Shown here piece by piece: positions 44,800 through 58,027 of a stretch of 64,000 nucleotides of DNA (the first letter of the stretch is position 1; each line of letters starts with the position of its first letter). The stretch is taken from contig NZ_CP095864.1 in the NCBI RefSeq assembly GCF_023100845.1, positions 1,984,001 through 2,048,000 on the forward strand, in the 5' to 3' direction. The translations under genes were made by a program, and so were the position numbers. Under the pieces are notes generated by a model, which made no database searches, was not told the DNA's origin, and saw only the letters and a list, made by a program, of their open reading frames with translations. This DNA comes from Gordonia sp. PP30. Lineage in GTDB: Bacteria > Actinomycetota > Actinomycetes > Mycobacteriales > Mycobacteriaceae.

Positions 44800-45365
44800 A
44801 TCCGCGCCTCGACCTGGTAGTCGGGTGCAATGGTGCGGGAAAATCGAGTCTGGTGCGTGAAGTCCTGTCGAGGCGATTGCCGCGGAGCCCGTTCGTCAAC
44901 GCGGATGAGATCGCCGCGCTGGTGTACCCGGACGATCCCGAAGGCCACTCGTACGAGGCGGCCGGTCGGGCCGAGGCCGTGCGGGACGAACTGCTGGTGG
45001 CTCGGCGATCCTTCATCGCTGAGACCGTGTTCTCGCACCCCTCGAAGCTGAAACTTCTCACCCGAGCCCAGCACAGCGGCTTTCGCGTCGTACTGCACGT
45101 CGTGATGGTTCCGGAAGACACCGCGGTGCAGCGAGTTGGTCGCCGGGTGGCCGCTGGCGGTCATAGTGTGCCGGAGGACAAGATTCGCGGTCGGTACCGG
45201 CGGCTGTGGGACAATGTGGCGATCGCCGTCGGGATGGCCGATCAGGCGTATGTCTACGACAACTCGGCGAATCACATGTCCCTGGTCGGTGAATACCGAT
45301 CGGGTATCCCGCTGTCGCCGCCGCGGTGGCCCGACTGGGCTCCGGACGCGCTGCGGTCGATCTGA
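44796..45365 (+). CDS. Zeta-toxin-family P-loop kinase
   Basis: A 189-residue AAA/zeta-type kinase. Walker A is GCNGAGKSS (residues 10-18), next NADEIAALVYPD (catalytic Asp), then FIAETVFSHPSKLKLL (the E-T-x-F-S-H signature) and VGRRVAAGGHSVPEDKIRGRYRRL (lid arginines). Zeta toxins phosphorylate UDP-N-acetylglucosamine and block wall synthesis; other members of this family act on nucleotides, so the substrate is open. GTG 44796 overlaps the antitoxin stop as GTGA. It ends 8 nt before the convergent pyrD stop. Confidence 0.82.
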   Translation: MNPRLDLVVGCNGAGKSSLVREVLSRRLPRSPFVNADEIAALVYPDDPEGHSYEAAGRAEAVRDELLVARRSFIAETVFSHPSKLKLLTRAQHSGFRVVLHVVMVPEDTAVQRVGRRVAAGGHSVPEDKIRGRYRRLWDNVAIAVGMADQAYVYDNSANHMSLVGEYRSGIPLSPPRWPDWAPDALRSI

Positions 45366-45373
45366 CGCCGGTC

Positions 45374-46471
45374 TCAGACGCCGGAGCCGACGGCGTCCGA
45401 CAGAGATCCGAAGCCGCCGGCGCGGAGGCGCTGCGCCACACCGTCGTTCAGCTCCTTCAGCCACACCGGGCCGCCGTAGATGAAGCCGGTGTAGACCTGC
45501 AACAGACTGGCGCCGGCGCGGATGCGCTCCCAGGCGTCGTCGACGGTCTCGATGCCGCCGACGCTGATCAGGGCCACCCGGCCGCCGACGCGGGCGTGCA
45601 GGCGGCGCAGCACCTCCAGCGACCGGGCCTTGACCGGCGGGCCGGACAGGCCGCCGGCGCCGATCGCCTCGACCTCACCGGCCGGGGTCCGCAGGCCGGC
45701 GCGGGAGATGGTGGTGTTGGTCGCGACGATCCCCGCCAGGCCGAGCTCCAGTGCCAGGTCGGCCACCGCGTCGACGTCGTCGTCGGAGAGGTCGGGGGCG
45801 ATCTTCACCAGCACCGGCACCGTCGTGACCTCCTGCACCGCGGCGAGGATCGGGCGCAGCGATTCGACGGCCTGCAGGTCGCGCAGACCGGGGGTGTTGG
45901 GGGAGCTGACGTTGACCACCACGAAGTCGGCGAGCGGGCCGAGGAGCCGGGCGCTGATCCGGTAGTCGCCGATCGCGTCGTCGACGGGCACCACCTTGGT
46001 CTTGCCGATGTTCGCGCCGATCGGGACGCGGCGCGGACCGGGCCGCGGCTCGGCGAGCTTCTCCGCCGCGGCGGCCGCCCCCGGATTGTTGAAGCCCATC
46101 CGGTTGATCAGCGCCTTGTCGGCGGGCAGCCGGAACAGCCGCGGCTGCGGATTGCCCGGCTGACTCTGCCCGGTGATGGTGCCGATCTCGGCGTAGCCGA
46201 ATCCCAGCTGACCCCAGACGTTCACCGCCTCGGCGGACTTGTCGAAGCCCGCTGCCAGGCCGATCGGGGAGGGGAAGTCCACGCCGAAGACGGTGGAGCG
46301 CAGGATCTCGTCGCGCGGCGCGAACAGCGCCGCCACCAGGTTGCGGACACCCGGCGCCGCACCCGCGAACCGCAGCAGACGCGCGATGAGGCGGTGGATC
46401 CGCTCGGGCGGCACCAGGAACATCAGCCGCAGCAGCGGCGGGTACAGGAACCGATTCAGGGTGGACAGCAT
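45374..46471 (-). CDS. pyrD: Dihydroorotate dehydrogenase (quinone)
   Basis: A 365-residue class 2, membrane-associated enzyme oxidising dihydroorotate to orotate with menaquinone in pyrimidine synthesis. The N-terminal helical extension ([20 protein letters not shown]) is the quinone-side membrane element. FMN-barrel signatures are [44 protein letters not shown] (catalytic Ser), [22 protein letters not shown] and [12 protein letters not shown]. It follows lppL by 10 nt on the same strand, as in M. tuberculosis (Rv2138-Rv2139). Confidence 0.95.
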   Translation of the reverse strand: MLSTLNRFLYPPLLRLMFLVPPERIHRLIARLLRFAGAAPGVRNLVAALFAPRDEILRSTVFGVDFPSPIGLAAGFDKSAEAVNVWGQLGFGYAEIGTITGQSQPGNPQPRLFRLPADKALINRMGFNNPGAAAAAEKLAEPRPGPRRVPIGANIGKTKVVPVDDAIGDYRISARLLGPLADFVVVNVSSPNTPGLRDLQAVESLRPILAAVQEVTTVPVLVKIAPDLSDDDVDAVADLALELGLAGIVATNTTISRAGLRTPAGEVEAIGAGGLSGPPVKARSLEVLRRLHARVGGRVALISVGGIETVDDAWERIRAGASLLQVYTGFIYGGPVWLKELNDGVAQRLRAGGFGSLSDAVGSGV

Positions 46472-46481
46472 CGCGGTGCTC

Positions 46482-47531
46482 CTATCCGTGGGTGTCGACG
46501 GCGGACCGAGGCACCACCTGGAGGCCGTCGCCGCGTGCGGAGATCAGGTACAGCATGCCGCTGCCCGCGTCGACCGCGAGGGCGCCCACCTGACCGACCG
46601 TCCCGATGCGGGCCCGCTCGCGCGGCTCGCCGGTCGCGAGGTCGTAGGCGATGGCGGCGTTGTTGCCGGTGGTCGAGACCCACAGCAGGTTCGCGGACTC
46701 GTCGTAGGCCAGCGCGTACGGGCTCGGTGCGACCGGGAAACGGAAGCGCATCACGATCGGGGCGCCGTAGAAGCCGAGGAGTTCGTCGTCGCGGGTGTTC
46801 GACGCGACCACCCGGCCGTACCGGTCGACGACGGCGTCGGTGACACCGTTCCCGGCCCGCAGCGCCGCCTTGATGTCGCCGTCGTCGATACCGACCGGGG
46901 TGATCGACGACTGCGCGCGGTCGATGACGCTGACCTGGCCGGCGACGCCGGATCCCTTGGGCGCCACCAGGATCTGATCCACGCGGACGAACTTGTGGAT
47001 GTCCCGCTGTACTTTCCCGTCGCGCGCCAGGACCAGCAGCCGGCCGTCGTCGGTACCGGCCAGGATCCGGCCGTCGTTCGCGACGGCCAGGGAGAGGACG
47101 TGGCCCTTCACCTCGGCGACCCTCGTCACCGCGCCACCCGGCGCGATACGGACGATCTGTCCGGGCGCGGCGGCCAGGAAGCCGTCGCCGTCGCCGATCA
47201 GCGCGGTGGTCGCGGGCAGATCGACGGGGCGCGGCGGCGGGGTGTCCTGCGCGCCGGGCGCGGTGTGCAGGGTCACCGTGCCGTCCGTACCGAGGATCGC
47301 CAGCGTGCTGCCGGCCTGGGCGAGTGCGGTCCCCGGCGCCGCCGGGATCACCGTGCCGGGCAGCTGTGCGGCCTGCGGCGGCGAACCGGCCGGGGTGGCC
47401 GGCGCGACGGTCGCCACGTCACCGGCGCCGTCGTCGTCGCTCAGATCGGACTTGCTGGAGCCGCAGGCAGACAGGGTGACGGCCATCACCAGGGCCGTGG
47501 CCGCCGCGGTGACTCGGGTTCGGGCGCGCAT
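46482..47531 (-). CDS. lppL: LppL-like lipoprotein, beta-propeller type
   Basis: About 349 residues. It has a lipoprotein signal peptide [20 protein letters not shown] with lipobox LSAC, so it is lipidated and anchored outside the membrane. A Pro/Ala-rich linker and repeated beta-blade segments (e.g. [19 protein letters not shown] and [20 protein letters not shown]) follow, recalling YncE/NHL propellers. ATG 47531 places the signal peptide at the true N-terminus; an ATG at 47555 adds 8 residues. Function unknown. Its position upstream of pyrD matches Rv2138. Confidence 0.85.
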   Translation of the reverse strand: MRARTRVTAAATALVMAVTLSACGSSKSDLSDDDGAGDVATVAPATPAGSPPQAAQLPGTVIPAAPGTALAQAGSTLAILGTDGTVTLHTAPGAQDTPPPRPVDLPATTALIGDGDGFLAAAPGQIVRIAPGGAVTRVAEVKGHVLSLAVANDGRILAGTDDGRLLVLARDGKVQRDIHKFVRVDQILVAPKGSGVAGQVSVIDRAQSSITPVGIDDGDIKAALRAGNGVTDAVVDRYGRVVASNTRDDELLGFYGAPIVMRFRFPVAPSPYALAYDESANLLWVSTTGNNAAIAYDLATGEPRERARIGTVGQVGALAVDAGSGMLYLISARGDGLQVVPRSAVDTHG

Positions 47532-47689
47532 GAATCCATCTTGCGCGAACGACATAGGTCACAGTGCGGTGGGGTTGGGTTTCGACGGGTGGGGCCCGGC
47601 CGACGGGATGGAGCGGGTCCGCCGGCGGTTAAGCGTCCGCTCAGGCTGGACCGCGCCGCCGCCGCGGCCGCCCGGTAGGGTGTGGCCTC

Positions 47690-48529
47690 GTGACCGACAT
47701 GACCTGGATGCAGTCCATCGTTCTCGGCGCCGTCCAGGGGCTGACCGAATTCCTGCCGATCTCCTCGTCCGCGCACATGCGGATCGTGTCGCAGCTGTGG
47801 TTCCACGACGACGCCGGCGCGTCGTTCACGGCGGTCAGCCAGCTGGGCACCGAACTGGCCGTGCTGCTGTACTTCGCCAAGGACATCTGGCGCATCATCG
47901 TGGCGTGGTTCGCCGGGCTGACGAACAAGGAGCGGCGCGGCCTGGACTATCGGGTGGGCTGGTACGTGATCCTCGCGACCATCCCGATCGTGATCCTCGG
48001 CTTCGTGTTCACCGATCAGATCCGGACCGCCGGCCGCAACCTGTGGCTCATCTCCATCATGCTGATCGTGTTCTCGTTCGTGTTCCTCGCCGCCGAGGCG
48101 TACGCCACCCAGCGGCGCGGCCTGGAGAAGCTGACCACCCGCGACGCGATCGTGATGGGTGTGGCGCAGTGTCTCGCGCTGATCCCGGGCGTCTCCCGGT
48201 CGGGTGCGACCGCCAGCGCCGGTCTGTTCTGCGGCCTCAACCGCGAGGCCGCGTTCCGGTTCTCGTTCCTGATCGCCATTCCGGCCGTGCTCGGGTCGGG
48301 CCTGTACAGCCTCAAGGACGCGTTCTCGCCGTCCAGCGACGGATTGCAGGCCTCCGGCGGGCAGATCGTGCTCGCGACGGTGATCGCCTTCGTCCTGGGC
48401 TACGCCTCGATCGCCTGGCTGCTGAAGTTCGTCAGCCACCACTCGATGGACTGGTTCGCCCTCTACCGCGTGCTACTGGGCAGCGCGGTGCTCGGGCTGC
48501 TGATCACCGGTACCGTCGCGGCGACCTGA
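47690..48529 (+). CDS. uppP: Undecaprenyl-diphosphatase
   Basis: A 279-residue polytopic enzyme recycling undecaprenyl pyrophosphate to the phosphate carrier for peptidoglycan and arabinogalactan synthesis. It also confers bacitracin resistance. Active-site signatures are [18 protein letters not shown] (residues about 13-30) and [17 protein letters not shown] (about 163-179). About seven to eight membrane spans. GTG 47690 stands 8 nt after TAGGGT (47676-47681), so the mRNA is probably leaderless. It is the Rv2136c equivalent and starts a plus-strand run through mshC. Confidence 0.95.
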   Translation: MTDMTWMQSIVLGAVQGLTEFLPISSSAHMRIVSQLWFHDDAGASFTAVSQLGTELAVLLYFAKDIWRIIVAWFAGLTNKERRGLDYRVGWYVILATIPIVILGFVFTDQIRTAGRNLWLISIMLIVFSFVFLAAEAYATQRRGLEKLTTRDAIVMGVAQCLALIPGVSRSGATASAGLFCGLNREAAFRFSFLIAIPAVLGSGLYSLKDAFSPSSDGLQASGGQIVLATVIAFVLGYASIAWLLKFVSHHSMDWFALYRVLLGSAVLGLLITGTVAAT

Positions 48530-48543
48530 CTAGGCTTTCCTTC

Positions 48544-49215
48544 ATGACGGTGATCCTGCTGCGGCACGGGCGTTCGACGGCCAACACGTCCGGAGTGCTC
48601 GCCGGCCGCACCCCCGGGATCGGGCTCGACGAGAAGGGGGCCGCGCAGGCCGCCGCCCTCACCGAACGACTCGCCGCGGTCACCGGCGACGTCCGCGCCG
48701 TGGTCCGCTCACCGTTGCAGCGGTGCGCCGAGACCGTCGCCCCGCTCGTCGGTGCGCTCGGCGAGGTCCCCGAACTGGTCGACGACCGCTTCGTCGAGGT
48801 GGACTACGGCGACTGGAGCAACCGGCCGCTGAAAGAACTGCTCGCCGAACCGCTCTGGAAGACGGTGCAGACCCATCCGTCGGCCGCCGTCTTCCCGGGC
48901 GGGGAAGGGCTCTCCGCGGTCTCCCAGCGGGCGACGGCCGCGGTCCGGGAACTCGACCGGCGGCACGGCGGTGAGGACGGGCACGGCCTGTGGGTGCTGT
49001 GCAGCCACGGCGATGTGCTCAAAGCGATCCTGGCCGATGCGCTCGGCATGCACCTGGACGCGTTCCAGCGGATCGTGGTCGACCCGGCGTCGATCAGTGT
49101 GATCCACTACGCGGCCGCCCGCCCATATGTGCACACGGTGAACAACAATGGAGTCCTGACCCCGCTTCCGCGGCCCGCGCAGGCCGCCGCGGTCGGCGGA
49201 TCCACCGGTACCTGA
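48544..49215 (+). CDS. Histidine phosphatase family protein (Rv2135c-type)
   Basis: A 223-residue branch-1 histidine phosphatase/phosphoglycerate-mutase-like enzyme. The RHG motif is LLRHGRSTAN (His about 8). VRSPLQRCAETV carries a phosphate-binding Arg, ELVDDRFVEVDYGDWSN the acid region and VLCSHGDVLKAIL the second His. The substrate is unknown; the family includes mutases and small-molecule phosphatases. TAGGCT (48531-48536) is 7 nt upstream of the ATG, giving it its own likely leaderless start as well as read-through from uppP. Confidence 0.9.
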   Translation: MTVILLRHGRSTANTSGVLAGRTPGIGLDEKGAAQAAALTERLAAVTGDVRAVVRSPLQRCAETVAPLVGALGEVPELVDDRFVEVDYGDWSNRPLKELLAEPLWKTVQTHPSAAVFPGGEGLSAVSQRATAAVRELDRRHGGEDGHGLWVLCSHGDVLKAILADALGMHLDAFQRIVVDPASISVIHYAAARPYVHTVNNNGVLTPLPRPAQAAAVGGSTGT

Positions 49216-49230
49216 AGGACGAGGGAGACG

Positions 49231-49938
49231 ATGTCCCGCAACATCCACGAATTCCGCGAACCCGAGCGCTTCGTGGCCGGCACGGTCGGCCAGCCCGGTG
49301 ACCGCACCTTCTTCCTGCAGGTCACGGCCGGTCCGGAGACGGTGAGCGTGCAGATCGAGAAGCAGCAGGTGATGATTCTCGCCGACCGGCTCGGCTATCT
49401 GCTCGACGAGGTGGCGCGCCGCTTCGGCACCCGGGTGCCGCCGGAGTCGTCGTCGGTGGCCGATACCTCGCCGCTGGCGATGCCGATCGACGCCGAGTTC
49501 CACGTCGGTTCCATGGGGCTGGGCTGGGATGCCGAGGCGTCGGCCGTCGTCGTCGAACTGCTGGCGGTGACCGAGGAGCCGATCGACGAGACGGTGATCC
49601 TCGACGACACCGCCGAGGGGCCGGACACCGTCCGGGTCTTCCTCACCGCCGAGGCCGCCCGCGAGTTCTCCGCGCGATCGATGAAGGTGGTCGCCGCCGG
49701 ACGTCCGCTCTGCCCGCTCTGCCATCAGCCGCTCGACGCCGCGGGCCACATCTGTGCCCGCAGCAACGGCTATCACCGCGGTGCCGAGTTCAGCCGGTCG
49801 CTGGAGTTCGTCGATCCCGACGTCCTCGCCATGCTCGGCCGGCTGGTGCCGGGGATTGACGCGACCTTCGAGGTCGACGACGACGAGAACCCGGCCGACG
49901 ACGACGCGGACGACTCCGACGACGATGATCGGCCTTGA
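49231..49938 (+). CDS. DUF3090 family protein (Rv2134c-type)
   Basis: A 235-residue conserved actinobacterial protein starting MSRNIHEFREPERFVAGTVG, with FFLQVTAGPETVSVQIEKQQ and a likely zinc site CPLCHQPLDAAGHIC (about 151-165). Beyond residue 205 the tail is almost purely Asp/Glu. The family always travels with the next gene and mshC, and its biochemical role is not established. Start 15 nt after the phosphatase stop with an AAGGACGAGGGAGACG leader. Confidence 0.9.
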   Translation: MSRNIHEFREPERFVAGTVGQPGDRTFFLQVTAGPETVSVQIEKQQVMILADRLGYLLDEVARRFGTRVPPESSSVADTSPLAMPIDAEFHVGSMGLGWDAEASAVVVELLAVTEEPIDETVILDDTAEGPDTVRVFLTAEAAREFSARSMKVVAAGRPLCPLCHQPLDAAGHICARSNGYHRGAEFSRSLEFVDPDVLAMLGRLVPGIDATFEVDDDENPADDDADDSDDDDRP

Positions 49939-49940
49939 GC

Positions 49941-50765
49941 GTGACCGATCCCGCTCCGGCCGGTCTGCGGCGGCAGCTCCTCGAGGGCGAGCTGTCACTC
50001 CTGGGCCAGATCCCGTCGGCCAGCAACCTCACCCTGGTCTGTGAGGCCGCGCGCGGCGGCACCGTCGTCCGCTGCGTCTACAAGCCGGTCCGTGGGGAGA
50101 CGCCGCTGTGGGACTTCCCGGACGGTACCCTCGCCGGGCGAGAGGTGGCCGCACGGCTGATCGACGCCGCCCTCGGCTGGGATCTGATCCCGGAGACCGT
50201 GCTGCGCGAGGAGGGGCCGCCCGGCGCCGAATTCGGTCCCGGCATGCTGCAAGCCTGGATCGACCAGCCCGACGAGCCGCCGCACCCGGAGCCGGTCGAG
50301 GTGTTCCCGGCGAACGCCGTCCCCGACGACTACCTGCCGGTCCTGCGTGCCCACGAGGACGACGGCACGGTGATCGCGGTGGCCCACGCCACCACCGAGC
50401 AGCTGCACCGGCTCGCCGTGCTCGACGCCGTGCTGAACAACGCCGACCGCAAGGGCGGGCACATCCTGGTCGATGGCGACGGCCGCCTCTACGGGATCGA
50501 CCACGGCCTCACCCTGCACACCGAACCCAAACTGCGGACCATGCTGTGGGGCTGGGCCGGCGAGCCGGCGGCCGAGCCGCTGCGCGCCGACCTGGCGATG
50601 CTGAGCGACCGCCTCGCCGGTGACACGACCTTCGCGGCGAGTCTGTGCGGACTCATCACCGGGGAGGAGTATCAGGCCCTCGCCGAGCGCGTCGCCGCAC
50701 TCGCCGCGGGCCAGACGCTGCCGCGCCCGCCCGGGCAGCGGGCGATCCCCTGGCCGCCGTTCTGA
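49941..50765 (+). CDS. SCO1664-family protein with PI3K-like kinase fold (Rv2133c-type)
   Basis: A protein of about 274 residues. The central and C-terminal parts resemble a phosphatidylinositol-kinase-type fold: [19 protein letters not shown] (nucleotide-binding Lys), then [20 protein letters not shown] (the catalytic D-x(4)-N) and [13 protein letters not shown] (metal Asp). The substrate is unknown. GTG 49941 is chosen; a TTG at 49935 would overlap the DUF3090 stop as TTGA and is also possible. It is conserved beside DUF3090 and mshC across actinobacteria. Confidence 0.87.
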   Translation: MTDPAPAGLRRQLLEGELSLLGQIPSASNLTLVCEAARGGTVVRCVYKPVRGETPLWDFPDGTLAGREVAARLIDAALGWDLIPETVLREEGPPGAEFGPGMLQAWIDQPDEPPHPEPVEVFPANAVPDDYLPVLRAHEDDGTVIAVAHATTEQLHRLAVLDAVLNNADRKGGHILVDGDGRLYGIDHGLTLHTEPKLRTMLWGWAGEPAAEPLRADLAMLSDRLAGDTTFAASLCGLITGEEYQALAERVAALAAGQTLPRPPGQRAIPWPPF

Positions 50766-50814
50766 CGGCCACCCTTCGGCCGGCCGCCGGGACCGGTCGC
50801 TAGAGTCTTGGGTT

Positions 50815-52071
50815 ATGCACTCCTGGCCGTCGCCCACCGTCCCCGAGATCGCCGGCAGCGGTCCCGCGCTGCGTCTCTACGACACCTCGGATGCCCAGGT
50901 CAAGCCGGTCGCGCCGGGCCGTGTCGCCACCATGTACGTCTGCGGCATCACGCCCTACGACGCGACCCATCTCGGGCACGCCGCGACCTACCTCGCGTTC
51001 GACACGGTGAACCGGGTGCTGCGCGATCAGGGACACGACGTGCACTACGTCCAGAACATCACCGACGTCGACGATCCGTTGTTCGAGCGGGCCGCCCGCG
51101 ACGGCATCGACTGGCGTGATCTCGGCAGCGGCGAGATCGAATTGTTCCGCGCCGACATGACCGCGCTGCGGGTGCTCCCGCCGCGCGATTACATCGGCGC
51201 GATGGAGTCGGTCGACGAGGTGATCGACGCCGTCGGCAAGCTCCTGGAGTCCGGGGCGGCCTACGTCGTGGACGACGCCGAGTACCCGGACGTGTACTTC
51301 CGCGCCGATGCGACCGGCGTCTTCGGATACGAGTCGAACTACGACCGGGCGACGATGGAACGCTTCTTCGCCGAGCGCGGCGGTGACCCGGACCGGCCCG
51401 GCAAGCGCGACCCGATCGACGCGCTGCTCTGGCGCGCCGCGCGGCCGGGGGAGCCGTCGTGGGAGGCGCCGTTCGGGCCCGGCCGCCCCGGCTGGCACAT
51501 CGAGTGTTCGGTGATCGCGCTGAACCGGCTCGGCGAGGCCTTCGACATCCAGGGCGGCGGCAGCGACCTGATCTTCCCGCACCACGAGTACTCCGCGGCG
51601 CACGGCGAGGCCCTCGCCGGTCAGCGCCGCTTCGCCCGGCACTACGTGCACACCGGCATGATCGGGCTCGACGGCGAGAAGATGTCCAAGAGCCTCGGCA
51701 ACCTGGTCAAGGTGTCCGTGCTGCGCGCCGAGGGCGTCGACCCCGCCGCGGTCCGCCTCGGCCTGCTCTCCGGGCACTACCGCGCCGACCGGATGTGGAC
51801 CGCCGCCACCCTCGACGAGGGCGTCGCGCGGCTCGACCGCTGGCGCCGCGCGGTCGCGCTGCCGACCGGTCCGGACGCGGAGGCCACCGTCGAGCGGGTT
51901 CGCGCGCACCTCGCGAACGACCTCGACACCCCGAAGGCCCTCGACGCCCTCGACGCCTGGGCGGGCGACGCGCTCGCCGGTCTCGGGTCGTCGACGGAGG
52001 CGCCGGACCGGATCGCCGGTGTCGTCGACGCGCTGCTCGGGGTGGATCTGCGGGCTCCGCAGGCCGGATAG
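50815..52071 (+). CDS. mshC: Cysteine:1D-myo-inosityl 2-amino-2-deoxy-alpha-D-glucopyranoside ligase
   Basis: A 418-residue ligase joining cysteine to GlcN-inositol, the penultimate step of mycothiol synthesis. It is a CysRS paralogue with zinc and ATP sites: [20 protein letters not shown] (zinc Cys and HIGH-type motif, about 43-62), [10 protein letters not shown] (zinc Cys/His), [14 protein letters not shown], and [10 protein letters not shown] (KMSKS). The short length and the T-P-Y-D start separate it from CysRS. TAGAGT (50801-50806) lies 8 nt before ATG 50815, suggesting a leaderless mRNA. The cysQ gene found nearby in M. tuberculosis is absent. Confidence 0.95.
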   Translation: MHSWPSPTVPEIAGSGPALRLYDTSDAQVKPVAPGRVATMYVCGITPYDATHLGHAATYLAFDTVNRVLRDQGHDVHYVQNITDVDDPLFERAARDGIDWRDLGSGEIELFRADMTALRVLPPRDYIGAMESVDEVIDAVGKLLESGAAYVVDDAEYPDVYFRADATGVFGYESNYDRATMERFFAERGGDPDRPGKRDPIDALLWRAARPGEPSWEAPFGPGRPGWHIECSVIALNRLGEAFDIQGGGSDLIFPHHEYSAAHGEALAGQRRFARHYVHTGMIGLDGEKMSKSLGNLVKVSVLRAEGVDPAAVRLGLLSGHYRADRMWTAATLDEGVARLDRWRRAVALPTGPDAEATVERVRAHLANDLDTPKALDALDAWAGDALAGLGSSTEAPDRIAGVVDALLGVDLRAPQAG

Positions 52072-52078
52072 GCGCCGC

Positions 52079-52387
52079 ATGACTCGGGTGAAGCAGATTC
52101 CAGGCAGCGCCGCCACCGGGGTGTTCACCGTGGTGACGCACACCTCGACCTATGTGATCGACCTCGACGAGATGACCCTGCTGCGCGCTCCCGGCATCGG
52201 ACGGCACGACGACGAGTCGTGGGAGGTCAGCGCCCTGCGCCGCGACTCCGAAGACATCCCGCTCCTCGAAGTGCGTACCTGCCGGGTCGGTGAACCCGCG
52301 CAGTTCTGGGTCAGCGCCGTCGACGACCCCGACGTGCGCACCTGGCGCATCACCACCCCGGTGATCGAGATCGAACGCATCGGGTAG
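52079..52387 (+). CDS. Small conserved hypothetical protein
   Basis: A 102-residue protein beginning MTRVKQIPGSAATGVFTVVT, predicted mostly beta-strand, with Asp/Glu-rich loops and no membrane segment or catalytic motif I can name. It starts 7 nt after the mshC stop, so it should be co-transcribed. No function can be assigned. The repeats that follow it begin 13 nt downstream. Confidence 0.6.
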   Translation: MTRVKQIPGSAATGVFTVVTHTSTYVIDLDEMTLLRAPGIGRHDDESWEVSALRRDSEDIPLLEVRTCRVGEPAQFWVSAVDDPDVRTWRITTPVIEIERIG

Positions 52388-52399
52388 GTACGCGGACCC

Positions 52400-52553
52400 T
52401 TCGACACGCCGACTCACTTCGTTCGCCGGCGGCTCAGGGGGCGGTGGACAGCCGCCCGCCGGTCGAGGTGCTTGGACAGCCCGCCTCGCCGGTCGAGGTG
52501 CTTGGATAGCCCGTTGAGCCGGACGAGGCGCTAGCCGAGGCCTTGTCGAAACG
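52400..52553. repeat. Dispersed repeat element with two 30-bp tandem units
   Basis: The spacer between the hypothetical gene and the PAC2 gene starts TTCGACACG (52400) and ends TTGTCGAAACG (52543-52553), the inverted ends seen elsewhere. Inside are two 30-bp units (52457-52486 and 52487-52516) beginning CGCCGGTCGAGGTGCTTGGA, and a GGCGCTAGCCGAGG piece shared with 12066-12080. Confidence 0.78.
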
Positions 52554-52572
52554 ACGCCGGCACGACGGACCG

Positions 52573-53445
52573 TCAGTCGCCGGGGTGGCGGCGGCGCAGG
52601 TACTTCTCGAACTCCGCGGCGAGCGTGTCGCCGTCCACCTCGGTGAGCTCGGCGGCGGCCTCGGCGCGGTCGGCGTCCTCGCGTTCCTCCAGCTCGTGGA
52701 CGTAGCCGGCCATCTCGTCGTCCTCGAGGGTCATCTCGGAGATGGTCTGTTCCCACTGCGCGGCCTGGTCGGGCAGGACACCGAGCGGGATCGACAGGTC
52801 CAGGAGGTCTTGCAGCCGGGTGAGCAGGGCCAGCGTCGCCTTCGGGTTCGGCGGGTGGCCGATGTAGTGCGGTACCGACGCCCACAGCGCGACGGCGGGC
52901 ACCCCGGCCTGGATGAACGCATCCTGGAGCACCCCGGTGATGCCGGTCGGCCCCTCGTACTTCGATTCCTGCAGGCCGTACCGCTCGGCCGCCTCCGCGG
53001 TCGGCGCCGAGCCGCTGATCGGGACCGGCCGGGTGTGCGGGGTGTCGGCCAGCAGCGCGCCCAGCGTCACGACCGTCTCCACCTCCATGATCACCGCGAG
53101 GTTGACGATCTCCTGGCAGAAGCTGCGCCAGCGCAGATTCGGTTCCAGACCGAGCACCAGGATCAGGTCGCGGTCGGCGTGCGGGAGCCGGCAGTACGAG
53201 ATCCCGGTGGACGGCCATTCCAGCCGCCGCGTGACCCCGTCGCGCAGCGTCACGATCGGCCGTGAGGACTGGTAGTCGTAGTAGTCGTCGGGGTCGATGT
53301 CGTACAGCTCGGTCGCATCCCAGGTCAGCGACAGATGCTCGATCGCGGCGGACGCCGCGTCGCCGGCGTCGTTCCAGCCGCCGAACGCCGCGATCAGCAC
53401 CGGCCGGCGCAGTTCGGGCAGGTGATCGGGGATCTGTGGGCTCAC
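52573..53445 (-). CDS. PAC2-family protein (Rv2125-type)
   Basis: About 290 residues of the proteasome assembly chaperone 2-like family, with RPVLIAAFGGWNDAGDAAS near the start, ILVLGLEPNLRWRSFC, VVTLGALLADTPHTRPVPI and GITGVLQDAFIQAGVPAVAL. Mycobacteriales have a proteasome, but a chaperone role for this protein is not proven. GTG 53445 is preferred: AGCCTA (TAGGCT on the minus strand, 53453-53458) is 7 nt upstream. GTG 53451 is an alternative. Divergent from metH. Confidence 0.87.
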   Translation of the reverse strand: MSPQIPDHLPELRRPVLIAAFGGWNDAGDAASAAIEHLSLTWDATELYDIDPDDYYDYQSSRPIVTLRDGVTRRLEWPSTGISYCRLPHADRDLILVLGLEPNLRWRSFCQEIVNLAVIMEVETVVTLGALLADTPHTRPVPISGSAPTAEAAERYGLQESKYEGPTGITGVLQDAFIQAGVPAVALWASVPHYIGHPPNPKATLALLTRLQDLLDLSIPLGVLPDQAAQWEQTISEMTLEDDEMAGYVHELEEREDADRAEAAAELTEVDGDTLAAEFEKYLRRRHPGD

Positions 53446-53452
53446 GCACACC

Positions 53453-53500
53453 AGCCTACGGTCGCGCGGATTTCGGGGCGAACCAACCGGGAACTAACCT
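53453..53500. promoter_or_regulatory. Compact divergent leaderless promoters for PAC2 and metH
   Basis: Minus-strand TAGGCT (53458-53453) serves the PAC2 gene and plus-strand TAACCT (53495-53500) serves metH, each ending 7 nt before a start codon. The 62-nt gap is too short for a cobalamin riboswitch. Confidence 0.6.
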
Positions 53501-53507
53501 GGTGGGC

Positions 53508-57088
<3,581 letters not shown>

Positions 57089-57092
<4 letters not shown>

Positions 57093-57925
57093 CCGGGCTT
57101 GCCGTCGGGCTGTCGCTGCTGGCCGCGGCCCTGTTCGCGGTGGCGGCGGTGCTGCAGCATCGCGGCACCGAGGGCATCGACGACGACGCCGCGCTCGGGG
57201 CCGGATTCGTCGCGCAACTGGTCCGGCGCCGCGTGTGGCTCGCCGGGGTGGCGGCGGATGCGGCGGGGTTCGGCGCGCAGGCCGGGGCGCTCGCGGTCGG
57301 CAGTCTGCTGCTGGTGCAGCCGCTGCTGGTCACCACGCTGCTGTTCGCGCTGCCGCTGGCGGCCTGGACACGCAAGCGGCGCCTGAACGCCGCCGAGTGG
57401 TCGTGGGCGGGTGTCCTGATCGTGGCGCTCGTGGTCTTCCTGCTGCTCGGTGAACCGCGCGGCGGGATCACGCGGCCGTCCTTCACGGCCTGGATCGTGC
57501 CGCTGGTGGTTCTGGTGGCGGTCGTCGCGGTGTGCATCGGCGGCGGTGCGCGGATGCGGCGGGGCGCCGCCCGCTCGTTCGTGCTTGCGCTGGGTGCCGG
57601 CGTGCTGCTCGGCTACGCCGCGCCGCTCACCAAGACGGCGATGGATGCCTTCGGCCGGGGCATCGTGGCCGGGCTGACGACCTGGGAACTGTGGGCGATG
57701 ATCGTCACCGTCGCGCTCGGCGCCCTCTGGCAGCAGTCCAGTTATCAGGCCGGCAGCGTGCAGACCTCGCTGCCGACGGTCACGGTGGCCGAGCCGGTGG
57801 TCGCGACCGCGCTCGGTCTCACGCTCTACCACGAGCGACTGGGCGGCCGGGGCGGCGATGTGGCGGTCGTCGTGGCCGTGGCGGCCATGGTCGTCGCGAC
57901 CATCGCTCTCGCCCGCCGCGAATAG
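57089..57925 (+). CDS. DMT-like ten-helix membrane protein, copy 1
   Basis: A 278-residue protein with about nine to ten membrane segments and no soluble domain, of the actinobacterial DMT-superfamily group (LAAALFAVAAVLQHRGTEGI, SLLLVQPLLVTTLLFALPLA, LWQQSSYQAGSVQTSLPTV). GTG 57089 overlaps the metH stop, so it is translated with methionine synthase. Substrate unknown; a methionine-pathway metabolite or Mg2+ (NIPA-like resemblance) are both possible. It is about 60% identical by eye to the next gene. Confidence 0.8.
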
Positions 57926-58027
57926 GTCCGGACTATCGGGCCGATGCGCGCGAACGATGGGCGGATTGCGTAGGGTTACCGAACGACCGCCCGGCGAGAA
58001 CGCCAGGTGAGAAGGGGAGAGCGGGAC

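Noticed and set aside
52457..52516. CRISPR fragment (two 30-bp repeats)
   Set aside because: Only two adjoining units without spacers, part of the dispersed repeat family.
53446..53507. Cobalamin riboswitch ahead of metH
   Set aside because: The gap is only about 60 nt, holds two leaderless promoters and has no B12-box-like sequence.
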